Of a DNA stretch of 17,500 nucleotides, positions 1 through 8,886 are shown piece after piece. The notes beneath the pieces were generated by a model. That model did not search any database. It saw nothing but the letters and a program-made list of their open reading frames with translations, and was not told where the DNA came from. The DNA is from Chromera velia. Its lineage: Eukaryota; Sar; Chromeraceae. The DNA is taken from contig JAHBMJ010001264.1 of NCBI GenBank assembly GCA_018398765.1, positions 1 through 17,500 on the forward strand, given 5' to 3'. The position numbers and the translations under genes were made by a program. Numbering within the stretch: the first letter of the stretch is position 1; the number at the start of each line of letters is the position of its first letter.

Positions 1-243
1 GAAAGATGTACAGAGAGAGGGTCCTGCCTTTCTCTGTCTACAAAGAAAAAAGACGTACAGAGAGAGGGGTCCTGTCGTTCTCTGTCCGCAAAGAAGAAAG
101 ATATACTGAGAGAAGGTTCCTGCCCTTCTCTGTCTACAAAGAAAAGAGATGTACAGAGAGAGGAGTCCTGCCCTTCTCTATCTGCAAAGAAGAAAGATAT
201 ACAGAGAGAAGGGTCCTGTTGTTCTCCGTCTGCAAAGAATGAA

Positions 244-281
244 GATATATAGAGAGATGGTCGATATATAGAGAGATGGTC
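244..281. repeat. 19-bp perfect direct duplication inside the array
   Basis: GATATATAGAGAGATGGTC occurs twice without a gap at 244-262 and 263-281, breaking the 48-bp periodicity. The related block near 1140-1160 lacks the extra copy, so the duplication is younger than the block copy. Confidence 0.95.
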
Positions 282-1155
282 CTGCCCTTCTCTGTCTGCA
301 AAGAACAAAGATGTATAGAGAGAGGGGTTCTGCCTTTCTCTGTCTGCAAAGAATAAAGATCTACAGCGAGAGGCGTCCAGCCGTTCTTTGTCTACAAAGA
401 AGAACGATGTACAGAGAGAAAGGTCCTGCCTTTCTCTATCTGCAAAGAAGAAAGATGTACAGAGAGAGGGTCTTGCCCTTCTCTGTCTGCAAAGAAGAAA
501 GATATACAGAGAGAGGGGTCCTGCCCTTCTCTGTCTGCAAAGAATGAAGATGTACAGAGAGAGGGTCCTGCCCTTCTCTATCTGCAAAGAAGAAGGATGA
601 ACAGAGAGAGAGGTCCTAGGAGGGGTCCTGGTGTTCTCTGTCTGCAAAGAAGAAAGATGTACAGAGAGAGGGGTCTCTTGCCCTTCTCTGTTTGCAAAGA
701 AGAAAGATGTACATAGAGAGATGGATCCTGCCCTTCTCTGTCTGCAAAGAATGAAGATGTACAGAGAAAGGGTCCTGCCCTTCTCTATCTGCAAAGAATG
801 AAGCTGCACAAAGAGAGGGGTCTCTGCCATTTTCTGTCTGCAAAGAAGAAAGATGTACAGAGAGAGGGTTCCTGCCCTTCTCTATCTGCAAAGAATGAAG
901 ATTTACAGAGAGAGGGTCCTGCCCTTCTCTGTCTGCAAAGAAGAAAGATGTATAGAGAGAGGTGTCCTGTCGTTCTCTATTTGCAAAGAAGAAAGATGTA
1001 CTGAGAGAAGGTTCCTGCCCTTCTCTGTCTACAAAGAAGAGAGATGTACAGAGAGAGGAGTCCTGCCCTTCTCTGTCTACAAAGAAGAAAGATATACAAA
1101 GAGAGGGGTCCTATTGTTCTCCGTTTGCAAAGAATGAAGATATACAGAGAAATGG

Positions 1156-1343
1156 TCCTGCCCTTCTCTGTCTGCTAAGAAGAAAGATGTACAGAGAGAG
1201 GGGTCTTGCCCTTCTCTGTCTGCAAAGAATGAAGATCTACAGTGAGAGGGGTCCTGCCGTTCTCTGTCTGCAAAGAAGAACGATGTACAGAGAGAAAGGT
1301 CCTGCCTTTCTCTATCTGTAAAGAAGAAACATGTACAGAGAGA
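1156..1343. repeat. Higher-order block, copy 1 (pair with 1498-1685)
   Basis: This run of about four minisatellite units matches 1498-1685 at a constant offset of 342 bp. By eye only three positions of 188 differ, far fewer than between neighbouring units. Shared rare variants include a GCTAAG, a CTACAGTGAGAGG unit start and an AACATGTACAG unit start. Confidence 0.85.
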
Positions 1344-1497
1344 AGGGTCCTGCCCTTCTCTGTCTGCAAAGAAGAAAGATATATGGAGAGAGGGGTCCTG
1401 CCCTTCTCTGTCTGCACAGAAGAAAGATATACAGAGAGAGGGATCTCTACCCTTCTCTGTCTGCAAAGAAAAAAGATGTACAGAGACTCTGAGAGGC

Positions 1498-1685
1498 TCC
1501 TGCCCTTCTCTGTCTGCTAAGAAGAAAGATGTACAGAGAGAGGGGTCCTGCCCTTCTCTGTCTGCAAAGAATGAAGATCTACAGTGAGAGGGGTCCTGCC
1601 GTTCTCTGTCTGTAAAGAAGAACGATGTACAGAGAGAAAGGTCCTGCCTTTCTCTATCTGCAAAGAAGAAACATGTACAGAGAGA
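1498..1685. repeat. Higher-order block, copy 2 (pair with 1156-1343)
   Basis: Second copy of the four-unit block at 1156-1343, carrying the same rare variants in the same order. It shows the array grew by copying groups of units as well as single units. Confidence 0.85.
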
Positions 1686-3419
1686 TAGGTCTCTACCCTT
1701 CTCTATCTGTAAAGAAGAAAGATGTATAGAGAGAGGGGTCTCGTCCCTTCTCTGTCTGTAAAGAAGAAAGATATACAGAGAGAGGGTCCTGCCTTTTTCT
1801 GTTTGAAGAAGAAAAATGGACAGACAGAGGTGTTTCTGCCCTTTTCTGTCCACAAAGAAGAAAGATGTACATAGAGAGGGGTCTTGCCGTTCTCTGTCTG
1901 CAAAGAATGAAGATGTACAAAGACAGGGGTCCTGCGCTTCTCTATCTGCAACGAATGAAGATGTACAGAGAGAGGGGTCCTGCCCTTCTCTGTCTGCATA
2001 GAAGAAGAATGTACAGAGAGATGGTCCTGCCCTTCTCTGTCTGCAAAGAAGAAAGATGTACAGAGAGAGGGTCCTAGCTGCCCTTCTCTATCTGCAAAGA
2101 AGAAGATGTACAGAGAGATGGGTCCCTACCCTTCTCTGTCTGCAAAGAAGAAAGATGTACAGAGAGAGGAGTGTCGCCTTTAAAATTCTCTGAAGAAAGA
2201 TGTACAGAGAGATGGGTCTCTTGCCCTTCTCTGTTTGCAAAGAAGAAAGATGTACAGAGAGAGAGTCCTGCCCTTCTCTGTCTGCAAAGAAGAACGATGT
2301 ACAGAGAGAGGGTCCTGCCCTTCTCTGTCTGCAAAGAAGAAAGATGTACAGAGAGAGGGTCCTGCCCTTCTTTGTCTGCAAAGAAGAACGCTGTACAGAG
2401 AGAGGGTCCTGCCCTTCTCTGTCTGTAAAGAAGAAAGATGTACAGAGAGAGGGGTCTTGCCCTTCTCTGTCTGCAAAGAAGAAAGATATGTAGAGAGAGG
2501 GGTCCTGCCCTTCTCTGTCTGTAAAGAAGACAGATGTACAGAGAGAAGGTCCAGCCATCTTTGTCTATAAAGAAGAAAGATGTACAGAGAGAGGAGTCCT
2601 GCCCTTCTCTGTCTGCAAAGAAGAAGATATACAGAGAGCTCGGTCTCTGCCCTTCTCTGTCTGCAAAGAAGAAAGATGTACAGAAAGAGGGGTCTCTGGC
2701 CTTCTTTGTCTGCAAAGAAGAAAAATGTACAGAGAGAGGGGTCTCTGGCCTTTTCTGTCTGCAAAGAAGAAAGATATACAGAGAGAGGAGTCCTGCCCTT
2801 CTCTGTCTTTACAGAATGAAAAGATACACTGAAAGAGGGGTCTCTACCCTTCTCTGTCTGTAAAGAATGAGGATGTACAGAGAGAGGCGTCTCCTCCCTT
2901 CTTTATTTACAAAGAAGAAGATGTACAGAGAGAGGGGTCCTGCCCTTCTCTGTCTGCAAAGAAGAAAGATATACAGAGAGAAGGGTCCTGCCCTTCTCTG
3001 TCTGCAAAGAATGAAGATGTATAGAGAGAGAGGTCTCTACCCTTCTCTGTCTGCGGAGAATGAAAAGATACACAGAGAGAGGGATCTTTGGTCTTTGATC
3101 TCTGTCTGTAAGAAATGAAGATGTACAGAGAGAGGGGTCTCTTCCCTTCTCTATCTGCAAAGAAGAAGATGTACAGAGAGAGGGGTCCTGCCCTTCTCTG
3201 TCTGCAAAGAATCAAGATGTACGGAGAGAGGGGTCTCTGCCCTTCTCTGTCTGCGAAGAATGAAAAGATGCACTGAGAGAAGAAATTCAATCTCTGTCCT
3301 GCTCTGTCTGCAAAGAGTGAAGACGCATAGAGAGAGGGATCTTTGCCTTTCTCTGCCTGTTAAAAATGGAAAGATGTACAGAGAGAGAGGTTTCTGCCCT
3401 TCTCTGTCTGCTAAGATGA

Positions 3420-4147
3420 AGGGAGGAATATAAAACTGCAGCTGCATTAGTTGATGCGAATGGTTAACACATTTTGGGGGGGGGGGAATGTCACCTCACC
3501 TTGCTTTTTGTGGGGGCCCGTGCGGGCCCGTGTACCGAAGCTGGGCTGCCCTTTCATAAACGGGTGGGGAGCGTTTTCCCGGGATCTCCTGACGCTTTGC
3601 AGTCAGGCAGAAGATAAGGATGCACAGTGATTCACTGTCACTCCTTCTACCAAAGCACGTAGCATGAGTGGGAAATGTAACAGGTTTGTAATCCTGTGGT
3701 CGACCCTCTCTATGTGAGAAATTGTGAGAGCGACTTTAAGGATCGAGCTAGGGATCGAAACGTGAGGAGACGCCGACTTCCATGAGTCGGATCATTTTAT
3801 ATCCAACATGGTTATTGACCTTTACAACGGTCTTCAACATGTTGAATCGACGCTCATTAGGCTCCCTGTCCTCATGCCATCCTGCACATTAGTAAAAGAA
3901 GAGAAGCGAGGGAATATATAAGAGTAACACTTGTTATGGATCCAGTAGCTATGTTGCAAAGGGGGTGCTCACCTTAAGGTGGCATCCTTCTATCTTTGTA
4001 CCGACTGGAAGGCGCTTCCCGGCCTAGTTGCTCCTTTACCTAGTGGCCCTAGTCCTTTCTTTTACCTCTTTAGGAGGAGGCTTTTTTAAGAGGGGACTGA
4101 CGAGAGAACGCTGCAACCTCTTTCGGCTGTTGTGTTCCATCTAATTT
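3420..4147. other. Gene-free segment with small palindromes and an 11-G run
   Basis: No convincing coding region was seen. It contains a run of 11 G (3476-3486), a near-tandem GGGCCCGTG pair near 3515-3535, and several short perfect palindromes: ACAGTGA/TCACTGT (3624-3638), CCGACT/AGTCGG (3773-3790), CAACATG/CATGTTG around 3803-3840 with GACC/GGTC inside, and CACCTTAAGGTG (3970-3981). The content of foldable motifs rises toward 4148. Confidence 0.6.
3914..3922 (+). promoter_or_regulatory. Possible TATA box
   Basis: ATATATAAG lies about 230 bp upstream of the fold-rich segment that starts at 4148. It could be a TATA element for a transcript beginning near 3945. There is no other promoter evidence and AT-rich runs of this size occur by chance, so this is only a candidate. 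Confidence 0.15.
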
Positions 4148-4213
4148 GGGAGGTCTTATGACTGCCGTCTTTCAACTTGAGACCTCCCCACCTTTTTGGT
4201 GGGGGGCTTTCAC

Positions 4214-4459
4214 AACCTCCCTGAACCTAAGTGCCACTTGAAAAAATATAATCAAGATGATCTCTATCTGCGGCATCGTCTTTCAAAAGACCGTCAACGG
4301 ACCTGATAACGGTTGCGGCGTACATAGTTAAAACACCATCCAGATATGCGGCTTTGGCTTTCAAGATACCGTAAATGATCAGCATCTGCGGCGCGGGCTT
4401 TCAAGCTTATCCAAAAATGTGGCTTAAACTTTCAAGTGGTAGTTAGGTTCAGGGAGGTT
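4214..4459. repeat. 30-bp inverted repeat enclosing four spaced motifs
   Basis: The left arm 4214-4243 (starting AACCTCCCTGAACCTAA) and the right arm 4430-4459 (ending TTAGGTTCAGGGAGGTT) are reverse complements at about 27 of 30 positions, the outer 17 perfectly. TGYGGC begins at 4269, 4347, 4387 and 4418 and CTTTCAA begins exactly 11 bp later each time (4280, 4358, 4398, 4429). The last copy overlaps the right arm. Distances between motif copies vary (78, 40, 31 bp) while the spacing inside each motif does not. Confidence 0.85.
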
Positions 4460-4469
4460 GCTCTGACAA

Positions 4470-4569
4470 GTGCGCTTACACTTCGTGTCCCGGTCGGGTT
4501 CACCCTTGGGCGCTAAAAACCGACCAAAATTACGAAGGAAAAGTGTGCAAACATGCGCTCTAAGCGCAC
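4470..4569. repeat. Nested 100-nt stem-loop
   Basis: Paired segments are nested in order: GTGCGCTTA (4470-4478) with TAAGCGCAC (4561-4569), CTTCGT (4481-4486) with ACGAAG (4532-4537), GGTCGG (4492-4497) with CCGACC (4520-4525), and CCC (4503-4505) with GGG (4508-4510) near the tip. Four ordered pairings in 100 nt look more like an RNA fold than a chance palindrome. Confidence 0.6.
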
Positions 4570-5343
4570 CACAACCGATACAAGGCTGAAAATTTGCATG
4601 CAAAGGCTTTTAGTCTTGACCTAAAACCTGATGAAGCCCGATTTTTTATGTTGATCTGGTTGGGCCTGAGCTATAGGCTCAAAATCTGATATTATCACCA
4701 AGTCGATTTATATAAGAAGTATGAAGTACTGAATATTGAGCCTCTGTTTATCTTTCTATCAACAGATTGCTGCTTACAATGAAGCTAGAAGACCCTTTGG
4801 CTTCTTATTGATCCACTAGCAGAGAGAAATCCGACGTCTAAAGGAGCAGAGAGGGCAGAGAACGGCCAAATTCATGAATCAGAGTGAATATTTAACGAGG
4901 TCCACAGAAGCACATCAGTCAATCTGGTAACTATACAAGGCCTTTTGACAGGTCAAATCAGCACTGCCACAGTCCTTTAAGTCCAAAAAACTCATCTAGA
5001 GACTCATTCATAGAAGTGCAGATCAAATCATGACCACCAACCCGACTTCATCCCCCCTTTCCACCTCGCCGGAGGTACCCCAAGATTCGTGTGTATATCA
5101 AATAAGACCCAGCTGAGGGTCTCGATCCATCCAGCAGTCGTTCCACCCAATCCTTGCCGCATAGGGAGTTGCCCCTTGCTCCCACAAATGCAACGAGCCC
5201 GAAATGTCCAGCCGAAACCACTCTCTAGGGGACCCAGACACCCAAAAATGGTCATCTGGCACACCTACAGCACAAAGAGAAATTCATGAAAGTGCTCACC
5301 TTCTGGTCCATCCAGAGTTGGATCCCTCATTCAAAAAGTGTCC
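4570..5343. other. Gene-free segment left of the tandem duplication
   Basis: No gene was recognised. The palindrome TTTGCATGCAAA lies at 4593-4604. The short ORFs after about 5030 on both strands have no recognisable domain. Around 5228-5245 and 5470-5485 there are similar runs of the type CCAGACACCC followed by A-rich sequence, hinting that the region is old repetitive DNA. Confidence 0.5.
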
Positions 5344-5648
5344 TGCTGCATCAGTTGGAAGGTCTTCCAAGTGGTCATATAGAAGGAATTCACTGGGAGC
5401 TGTCTGGAAGGAAAATGACAGTCGACCCTCAAGAAGGTCGGATCAGCAGTCAGGAATCTGACCTCACAAAATACCCCAGACACCCCCAAAAGGCACCCAG
5501 CAGAAGATCCGTCAGGGACCCAACGCAAGGCAAGAAAGCCTATCCTATGAGTGTTCGATCAAGCCTACTTTCATTTCTGGAGGTGGTCTGTATGTGTAGT
5601 AGGAAGGCAGACACTGTCTGCCAGCAGGTGCTCATTGAGAAGAATTGA
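5286..5648 (+). CDS. Unrecognised 120-codon ORF, doubtful gene
   Basis: Open from an ATG at 5286 to a stop ending at 5648. The product is basic and proline/serine-rich with no domain I recognise. The ORF crosses the left edge of the 1978-bp duplication at 5344, so its second copy (7279-7626) has a different N-terminal part joined to the same last 100 or so codons. Only the shared part could be an inherited exon. Other frames are open across the same stretch, which weakens the coding case. Confidence 0.12.
   Translation: MKVLTFWSIQSWIPHSKSVLLHQLEGLPSGHIEGIHWELSGRKMTVDPQEGRISSQESDLTKYPRHPQKAPSRRSVRDPTQGKKAYPMSVRSSLLSFLEVVCMCSRKADTVCQQVLIEKN
5606..5622. repeat. 17-bp palindrome (also 7584-7600)
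   Basis: GGCAGACA-C-TGTCTGCC is a perfect inverted repeat with a one-base centre. It recurs in the second copy of the tandem duplication. A similar sequence, CATGTCTG-G-CAGACATG, lies at 15524-15540 inside the retroelement. No function is known to me. Confidence 0.7.
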
Positions 5649-5862
5649 CTGCTTTTTGAAGCTTTTTAGCAACCAAATTTGATGTACATGCATTTTTTAT
5701 GTGTTTGTGTTCCGCGAATGATACTCGGCTACCCCTTTAATAGCTTTGAAACATGCATGTAGCCGTGGTAGATACTAAAATGTTGCCTGGGGCCCCAAAT
5801 GTCTGACTACCAAAATTCAAAAAACTCATTTTGAATTACCCTGTCAGAGGGTCATCGCGGCG

Positions 5863-5943
5863 GAGTTTTGCATTTTCCTTTGAATTTAATTATGAAAGCA
5901 TATATAGGTTTTATAATTAAATTTCAAGGAAAACGTAAAACTC
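5863..5943. repeat. AT-rich 31-bp inverted repeat (also 7841-7921)
   Basis: Arm 5863-5893 (starting GAGTTTTGCATTTTCC) and arm 5913-5943 are reverse complements at about 27 of 31 positions around a 19-base loop containing TATATA. A smaller perfect pair, ATTCAAAA and TTTTGAAT, lies at 5815-5836. This could be a miniature foldback element or a regulatory hairpin. The same structure lies in the second copy. Confidence 0.8.
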
Positions 5944-6142
5944 GACAAATTTTTTTTTTGTATGAACTACGCGGTCGGTTTTTAATGTCCAAGGGTGACA
6001 GGTCGACCAGGGTATGAAGTGTAGTTTCAAACCGGAAACGTCTTCTTCTGGTTTGTTCGACGGAACTGTCAGAACGGACTATCATCTTTTCTCCTTCGTT
6101 TGACTCCTCTTCAACTACTTAACATATCTTTTCTCTGAGCGC

Positions 6143-6310
6143 ATGGCGGATAAAACTGCCACCACTATTTTTTCTTGCCTACGCGGGACGGATTTGACGT
6201 TCCCGGCTCGGCGCGTTGGTGCCGCAAAGGCCGCACTGGGCCCGGGACTATATTTCCCGTCGGATCGTGATTTCCGTCGTTTGAATGCACAGCTTCACTC
6301 CACAAGCTAG
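6143..6310 (+). CDS. Small 55-codon ORF of unknown function, copy 1
   Basis: An ATG in a favourable context (GCATGG) opens a 55-codon frame beginning MADKTATTIF and ending at TAG 6308-6310. It contains basic clusters near residues 23-29 and 42-46 and no membrane segment or domain I recognise. A pyrimidine-rich leader precedes it. It lies between the AT-rich inverted repeat and the B repeat and is absent from the intact element's interior. It could be a first exon cut off by rearrangement, or chance. Confidence 0.2.
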   Translation: MADKTATTIFSCLRGTDLTFPARRVGAAKAALGPGLYFPSDRDFRRLNAQLHSTS

Positions 6311-6599
6311 GCTTCGCCTTCCATGTATGCAGCTATACTGGACCAATACACTAAAGAAAAAAATACAGGCCCGGATCCGAGAGGCGATAAGACAGATATA
6401 TAGGACCAGTGAGGCTGCATGCATGCCATGCAGATTTTGCAATACGCTCACATACACATGCGAGCGCACGGTTGCGGTGGCAATTTTTCCCAATTTTCAA
6501 AGTCATCATTGTGGTTTTCATTCAGTACACGGCGCGTACTACACGCAGCACTGTCTGCTCCATGATGCTCCACGCAATCTAATTTTTGGGGATTGAACC

Positions 6600-6804
6600 T
6601 TCCATATTCCTCTTTCCTCCTTTGCTACTGCCCCTGTCCTCCCTGTGATCTTACATATGTGTAGGTTTCCTGCTCATACTCTGGTTTTGCTAGGCATGGT
6701 CAGGCTCGGCCCGTGCTCACTATCTGCGCTCAGCTGGGCTCCCCGTCCCCTTTCTGCCGCTGGCGCAGATAAGATCTGGCTCTGAGGGTCTGCCCCCATG
6801 CCCC
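6600..6804 (-). repeat. B repeat of the split-repeat retroelement, duplicated copy
   Basis: This 205-bp segment matches B2 (8578-8782) exactly and B1 (9299-9503) with transition-rich differences. With the A copy at 6909-7315 it forms an A-B pair without internal ORFs, which resembles what A1 x A2 recombination would leave (a solo-LTR analogue). Its right flank shows, however, that it came from the 1978-bp duplication. Confidence 0.85.
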
Positions 6805-6908
6805 GAGGTAGGCCGACGAATCAGGCTACGTCCTTCTGCTGGCGGACTCGTTATATGCCAGGCCGCCCGGAGGCAGGCCGGCCGAGTCTCTAGGAGAGGG
6901 TGGGCAGG

Positions 6909-7315
6909 CGTCAGTTCGGTCCCTCAAACGCAAAATCCTCGGTCGTTCTTTCATTTTTACCCCTCCACCGATTCCGGTTTTTCGTAGGTAAAAAAAAATA
7001 TGCACCGATTCACTTTTCGACAATCTTTTAGGCCGTCTTGCTTGCCGTCTCTCGCTTTTACAGCTTGCTCTCTTCTTGTTAGTCTATTTCTTTGCTGTCT
7101 CTCCTTGCTATTCCTGTCTCCTTTTTATCATTATTCGGCTCTCGCCGATTCTCCGTCTGTGGCGATTCTCTGCGTGACGCAATCGGCGTCCAGTCGCGCT
7201 CACGCCTCAGGGCCCGACCCCGGCCTGTGCACGTACGCACGTGCAGTTCATTCCAGCTGAAACTGCGTTCCCACTCCGTTGTCTGGTTTGGTCTGGCTCC
7301 GCGTGAACTCCCATT
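6909..7315 (-). repeat. A repeat of the split-repeat retroelement, duplicated copy
   Basis: 407-bp copy identical to A2 (8887-9293) and about 96% identical to A1 (16099-16505). It ends CCCATT, is followed by TCAGCT, then joins directly to the start of the next duplication unit at 7322 instead of to a B1 repeat. Confidence 0.85.
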
Positions 7316-8120
7316 TCAGCTTGCTGCATCAGTTGGAAGGTCTTCCAAGTGGTCATATAGAAGGAATTCACTGGGAGCTGTCTGGAAGGAAAATGACAGT
7401 CGACCCTCAAGAAGGTCGGATCAGCAGTCAGGAATCTGACCTCACAAAATACCCCAGACACCCCCAAAAGGCACCCAGCAGAAGATCCGTCAGGGACCCA
7501 ACGCAAGGCAAGAAAGCCTATCCTATGAGTGTTCGATCAAGCCTACTTTCATTTCTGGAGGTGGTCTGTATGTGTAGTAGGAAGGCAGACACTGTCTGCC
7601 AGCAGGTGCTCATTGAGAAGAATTGACTGCTTTTTGAAGCTTTTTAGCAACCAAATTTGATGTACATGCATTTTTTATGTGTTTGTGTTCCGCGAATGAT
7701 ACTCGGCTACCCCTTTAATAGCTTTGAAACATGCATGTAGCCGTGGTAGATACTAAAATGTTGCCTGGGGCCCCAAATGTCTGACTACCAAAATTCAAAA
7801 AACTCATTTTGAATTACCCTGTCAGAGGGTCATCGCGGCGGAGTTTTGCATTTTCCTTTGAATTTAATTATGAAAGCATATATAGGTTTTATAATTAAAT
7901 TTCAAGGAAAACGTAAAACTCGACAAATTTTTTTTTTGTATGAACTACGCGGTCGGTTTTTAATGTCCAAGGGTGACAGGTCGACCAGGGTATGAAGTGT
8001 AGTTTCAAACCGGAAACGTCTTCTTCTGGTTTGTTCGACGGAACTGTCAGAACGGACTATCATCTTTTCTCCTTCGTTTGACTCCTCTTCAACTACTTAA
8101 CATATCTTTTCTCTGAGCGC

Positions 8121-8288
8121 ATGGCGGATAAAACTGCCACCACTATTTTTTCTTGCCTACGCGGGACGGATTTGACGTTCCCGGCTCGGCGCGTTGGTGC
8201 CGCAAAGGCCGCACTGGGCCCGGGACTATATTTCCCGTCGGATCGTGATTTCCGTCGTTTGAATGCACAGCTTCACTCCACAAGCTAG
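8121..8288 (+). CDS. Small 55-codon ORF of unknown function, copy 2
   Basis: Exact second copy of the ORF at 6143-6310, carried by the tandem duplication. Because the two units are indistinguishable, its preservation gives no evidence of selection. Confidence 0.2.
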   Translation: MADKTATTIFSCLRGTDLTFPARRVGAAKAALGPGLYFPSDRDFRRLNAQLHSTS

Positions 8289-8577
8289 GCTTCGCCTTCC
8301 ATGTATGCAGCTATACTGGACCAATACACTAAAGAAAAAAATACAGGCCCGGATCCGAGAGGCGATAAGACAGATATATAGGACCAGTGAGGCTGCATGC
8401 ATGCCATGCAGATTTTGCAATACGCTCACATACACATGCGAGCGCACGGTTGCGGTGGCAATTTTTCCCAATTTTCAAAGTCATCATTGTGGTTTTCATT
8501 CAGTACACGGCGCGTACTACACGCAGCACTGTCTGCTCCATGATGCTCCACGCAATCTAATTTTTGGGGATTGAACC

Positions 8578-8782
8578 TTCCATATTCCTCTTTCCTCCTT
8601 TGCTACTGCCCCTGTCCTCCCTGTGATCTTACATATGTGTAGGTTTCCTGCTCATACTCTGGTTTTGCTAGGCATGGTCAGGCTCGGCCCGTGCTCACTA
8701 TCTGCGCTCAGCTGGGCTCCCCGTCCCCTTTCTGCCGCTGGCGCAGATAAGATCTGGCTCTGAGGGTCTGCCCCCATGCCCC
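8578..8782 (-). repeat. B2 split repeat (element 3' end)
   Basis: 205 bp matching B1 (9299-9503) without length change. Differences are mostly T in B2 against C in B1, for example TTCCATATTCC against TTCCACACTCC. Its outer edge borders ATTGAACC, which would be the 3' edge of the minus-strand element. Confidence 0.85.
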
Positions 8783-8886
8783 GAGGTAGGCCGACGAATC
8801 AGGCTACGTCCTTCTGCTGGCGGACTCGTTATATGCCAGGCCGCCCGGAGGCAGGCCGGCCGAGTCTCTAGGAGAGGGTGGGCAGG

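Larger units (their letters stand above)
1..3419. repeat. 48-bp minisatellite array, about 70 units
   Basis: The whole stretch is a head-to-tail array of a degenerate unit of about 48 bp; early GTACAG-type anchors fall at 8, 55 and 103. Each unit alternates a purine-rich half (AAAGAAGAAAGATGTACAGA and a G run) with a pyrimidine-rich half (TCCTGCCCTTCTCTGTCTGC). Variants of 46-50 bp occur, for example where GGGGTCCTG becomes GGGGTCTCTG, mostly after about 1430 and dominating after 2640. Within a unit ACAGAGAGAGGG can pair with CCCTTCTCTGT with one bulged G and a loop of about six bases. Because 48 is a multiple of three and the consensus lacks stops, every frame on both strands is fairly open; I do not read these as genes. 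The array begins before the window and decays around 3290-3419. Confidence 0.97.
4148..4569. ncRNA. Candidate structured RNA or foldback locus, unknown family
   Basis: Three kinds of foldable structure lie back to back. First, GGGAGGTCT (4148-4156) pairs with AGACCTCCC (4180-4188), directly overlapped by CCCCACC-TTTTT-GGTGGGG (4186-4204). Second, a 30-bp inverted repeat (4214-4243 with 4430-4459) encloses about 186 nt holding repeated TGYGGC-N5-CTTTCAA motifs. Third, a nested stem covers 4470-4569. No ORF of note spans it. I recognise no RNA family. It may be a structured noncoding transcript on either strand or the remnant of a foldback transposon; the strand cannot be chosen from sequence. 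Confidence 0.3.
5344..7321. repeat. 1978-bp tandem duplication, copy 1
   Basis: 5344-7321 is repeated at 7322-9299 with a constant offset of 1978. I found no substitution or indel in the stretches compared, and four ORFs are identical between copies. The unit runs from TGCTGCATCAG to the end of an A repeat. At the left edge GTGTCC precedes the unit, at the internal joint ATTTCAGCT precedes it, and only about one base of homology is shared at the joint. Confidence 0.97.

Noticed and set aside
1077-1853. Long minus-strand frame (258 codons) and many others across the minisatellite, giving 16-residue repeat peptides
   Set aside because: The 48-bp unit is a multiple of three and free of stops in most frames, so frames are open on both strands at once. 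Length variants shift the frame without consequence, which argues against selection for a protein.
1-3419. CRISPR array
   Set aside because: The units are contiguous degenerate tandem copies without unique spacers, there are no cas-like genes, and the context is eukaryotic.
3600-3850. tRNA-like hairpins
   Set aside because: Several short stems are present but no T-loop consensus (GGTTCRANNCC) or cloverleaf order was found.
6600-7315. Solo A-B pair as a solo-LTR analogue from A1 x A2 recombination
   Set aside because: The right flank at 7322 repeats the left edge of the unit at 5344, so the pair is explained by the 1978-bp tandem duplication and does not need a separate insertion.
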